Source: Megasphaera paucivorans (GTDB lineage: Bacteria; Bacillota; Negativicutes; Veillonellales; Megasphaeraceae). From it: 33,349 nt of DNA. Every line of letters begins with the position of its first letter. Position 1 is the stretch's first letter. The position numbers were made by a program, and so were the translations under genes. The notes beneath the pieces were generated by a model. The model did no database searches. It worked only from the letters and a program-made list of their open reading frames with translations, and was not told where the DNA came from. This document shows positions 32,229 through 33,349 of this stretch, in pieces. The stretch lies in NCBI RefSeq assembly GCF_900103535.1, contig NZ_FNHQ01000029.1, positions 1 through 33,349 of the forward strand, read 5' to 3'.

Positions 32229-32861
32229 TTATATCATACTATCCATATATCGCTGCAGTTTATGTGCCAATCTTCCAATATGTATACCATCAACAAAGGA
32301 ATGATGCACTTGTACTGCAAAAGGAAGTAATACCTTGTTGTTTTGATAATAATACTTTCCCCAATCAAAAAGTGGAACTGCATTGTCTTTTTTTCCTGAA
32401 ATAGTATGTGAAATATGTCGAAATGATACCCATGGCATAGGAGAAAATACAAAAACATTATTTTTAGGCGGACTTATAAAATAAGCAGCTTGTGCCTCTG
32501 TTATTTTTTTGGTTTCATAAATATAAGCTGCCAGAGAGGACTGCATCGGAGCCTGTACAAATTTAAACAGTTCCGTGTTGTCATGTAAGTAAGTAAATGC
32601 CGTATCTATTTGTTTATACAAAACAATATGTTCTCCCATAAAGCGATATCGAAATTCTTCTATTTCATTGGCACAAGAAGCAATTGCATATATCAACGCA
32701 AAAGTAAAAGAATACTTTTTATCATGAACAACTGAAATAAAATTTGTAATATCCAACTCAAAGCTTACACAATACTGCGGTTCCAAACTATTGCGGAATA
32801 GTTGACAATGTTGTGCCCGCTTCCAATTCCGCATATCAATTACCTCATATTGCTGTCCCAT
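32229..32861 (-). CDS. Chloramphenicol acetyltransferase-family (CatA-like) protein
   Basis: This is a 210-residue CoA-dependent O-acetyltransferase of the trimeric CAT fold. The catalytic His is H187 in QVHHSFVDGIHIG, with the structural D191. Other family signs are MRNWKRAQHCQLF near the N-terminus and SPMPWVSFRHI at 140-150. The length is close to classical CAT (about 215-220). GGAGG lies 6 bases before the ATG. Many anaerobes carry chromosomal CAT-like proteins whose substrate is not chloramphenicol, so resistance should not be assumed. It is A/T-rich, like most of the window, and has no mobile-element neighbours. Confidence 0.9.
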   Translation of the reverse strand: MGQQYEVIDMRNWKRAQHCQLFRNSLEPQYCVSFELDITNFISVVHDKKYSFTFALIYAIASCANEIEEFRYRFMGEHIVLYKQIDTAFTYLHDNTELFKFVQAPMQSSLAAYIYETKKITEAQAAYFISPPKNNVFVFSPMPWVSFRHISHTISGKKDNAVPLFDWGKYYYQNNKVLLPFAVQVHHSFVDGIHIGRLAHKLQRYMDSMI

Positions 32862-32889
32862 TATGTCCCTCCTTATCGTATCCCATACT

Positions 32890-32923
32890 AAACAAGGACG
32901 CTTGAATCCAGGCGCCCTTGTTT
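32890..32923 (-). terminator. Hairpin after the BASS transporter gene
   Basis: A 12-bp stem (32890-32901 with 32912-32923) with one G-T pair and a 10-nt loop. On the minus strand it ends in TTGTTTAGT, a short T-rich tract, just after the transporter stop and before the CAT-family start. Confidence 0.65.
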
Positions 32924-32953
32924 ATCATATATATAACTGCATCTATACCTTGC

Positions 32954-33349
32954 TTATTTTGCTTCCTCACTGTCACCGTCATCGCTGCGGCTGGCCCAAT
33001 AGCCGGCCAGTATCGACCCTGAAAAATTGTGCCATACACTGAAAATGGCTCCCGGAATCGCCGCCATCGGATCCAGATGCGCCAGTGCCAGCGCCACGGC
33101 CAGCCCCGAGTTTTCCATCCCGATCTCAAACGCCACGGCCTTGCTTTTATGGTGGCTCATCCGTCCCAGACTCCGCGATACTCCGTATCCCAGGCTCAGC
33201 CCCAGACAGTTATGCAGCACTACCGCCAGCGCCGCGATCCCTGCCACCGTAGCCAGCCGCTGCGCATTCAACGCTACCACGATCGTAATGATCATCACGA
33301 TCGCCACTACCGATACTACCGGGATGATCCCCGCCAGGCGGTCTACCGT
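32954..33349 (-). CDS. Bile acid:sodium symporter-family (BASS) transporter, C-terminal part
   Basis: The frame is open from the window edge to the stop at 32954, giving the last 131 residues of a polytopic transporter. The family signature FEIGMENSGLAVALALAHLDP and the late FSVWHNFSGSILAGYW identify the BASS/SBF fold, in which such carriers move organic acids with sodium. The tail is acidic (RSDDGDSEEAK). The true start is outside the window; the internal GTG at 33307 is not it. This gene is strikingly GC-rich: 41 of 60 bases at 33061-33120 versus 22 of 60 at 32281-32340 in the adjacent CAT-family gene. Confidence 0.93.
   Translation of the reverse strand, partial: TVDRLAGIIPVVSVVAIVMIITIVVALNAQRLATVAGIAALAVVLHNCLGLSLGYGVSRSLGRMSHHKSKAVAFEIGMENSGLAVALALAHLDPMAAIPGAIFSVWHNFSGSILAGYWASRSDDGDSEEAK

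Noticed and set aside
32229-32861. Acquired chloramphenicol resistance gene
   Set aside because: The fold and catalytic His are present, but no mobile element or resistance context is visible, and chromosomal CAT-like proteins often have other substrates.
1-33349. CRISPR arrays, insertion sequences, prophage genes, origin of replication
   Set aside because: No spaced identical repeats, transposase, phage or dnaA-box cluster was seen on either strand.

Overview
The window looks like chromosome of an anaerobic, diderm Firmicute, most likely of the Negativicutes (Megasphaera/Veillonella-like). This is inferred from a mix of traits and not from any database match. Firmicute features are strong GGAGG-type ribosome sites, a tryptophan T-box and a VanS/DacF-like operon. 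Anaerobic features are a single-chain pyruvate:ferredoxin oxidoreductase and rubrerythrin. The diderm feature is a phosphoethanolamine-transferase-type membrane sulfatase-fold enzyme. No insertion sequence, prophage, CRISPR array or origin was found.

Layout. 1-219: C-terminal end of an unrecognised gene. 399-1946: three-gene envelope operon (small membrane protein, DUF1700/HAAS protein, small exported Q/N-rich protein). 2058-2594: rubrerythrin. 2688-5762 (minus): D-Ala-D-Ala carboxypeptidase, histidine kinase and response regulator in one operon. 5971-6174: small two-helix membrane protein. 6289-6541 (minus): tRNA-Asp, tRNA-Phe and tRNA-Leu in one transcript. 6743-8545: PEtN-transferase-like enzyme. 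8614-9390 (minus): P-II protein with an unusual promoter/terminator leader. 9508-11756: Memo/AMMECR1 fusion plus its partner radical SAM enzyme (AmmeMemoRadiSam system). 11887-13955: LarA-family protein and two tandem cupins. 14068-20824 (minus): complete trpEGDCFBA operon behind a UGG-specifier T-box. 21056-22039 (minus): MBL-fold hydrolase. 22128-25844 (minus): BCCT transporter, a divergent trans-sulfuration-family PLP enzyme and a MerR regulator. 26334-28184: CstA-type carbon starvation/pyruvate transporter. 28300-31815 (minus): PFOR. 32229-32861 (minus): CAT-family acetyltransferase. 32954-33349 (minus): GC-rich BASS-family transporter, cut by the window edge.

How the parts work together. 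The trp operon is a self-contained biosynthetic unit controlled by uncharged tRNA-Trp. CstA and PFOR converge, and together could import pyruvate and oxidise it to acetyl-CoA. The most interesting regulatory unit is the MerR-PLP lyase-BCCT cluster. The promoter of the lyase-transporter pair has the 19-bp spacer typical of MerR activation, with an imperfect 23-bp palindrome in it. This suggests an inducible import-and-cleave pathway for an onium-type amino acid or related compound. The other cluster with unknown chemistry is the AmmeMemoRadiSam pair followed by a LarA homologue with all key residues and two metal-binding cupins.
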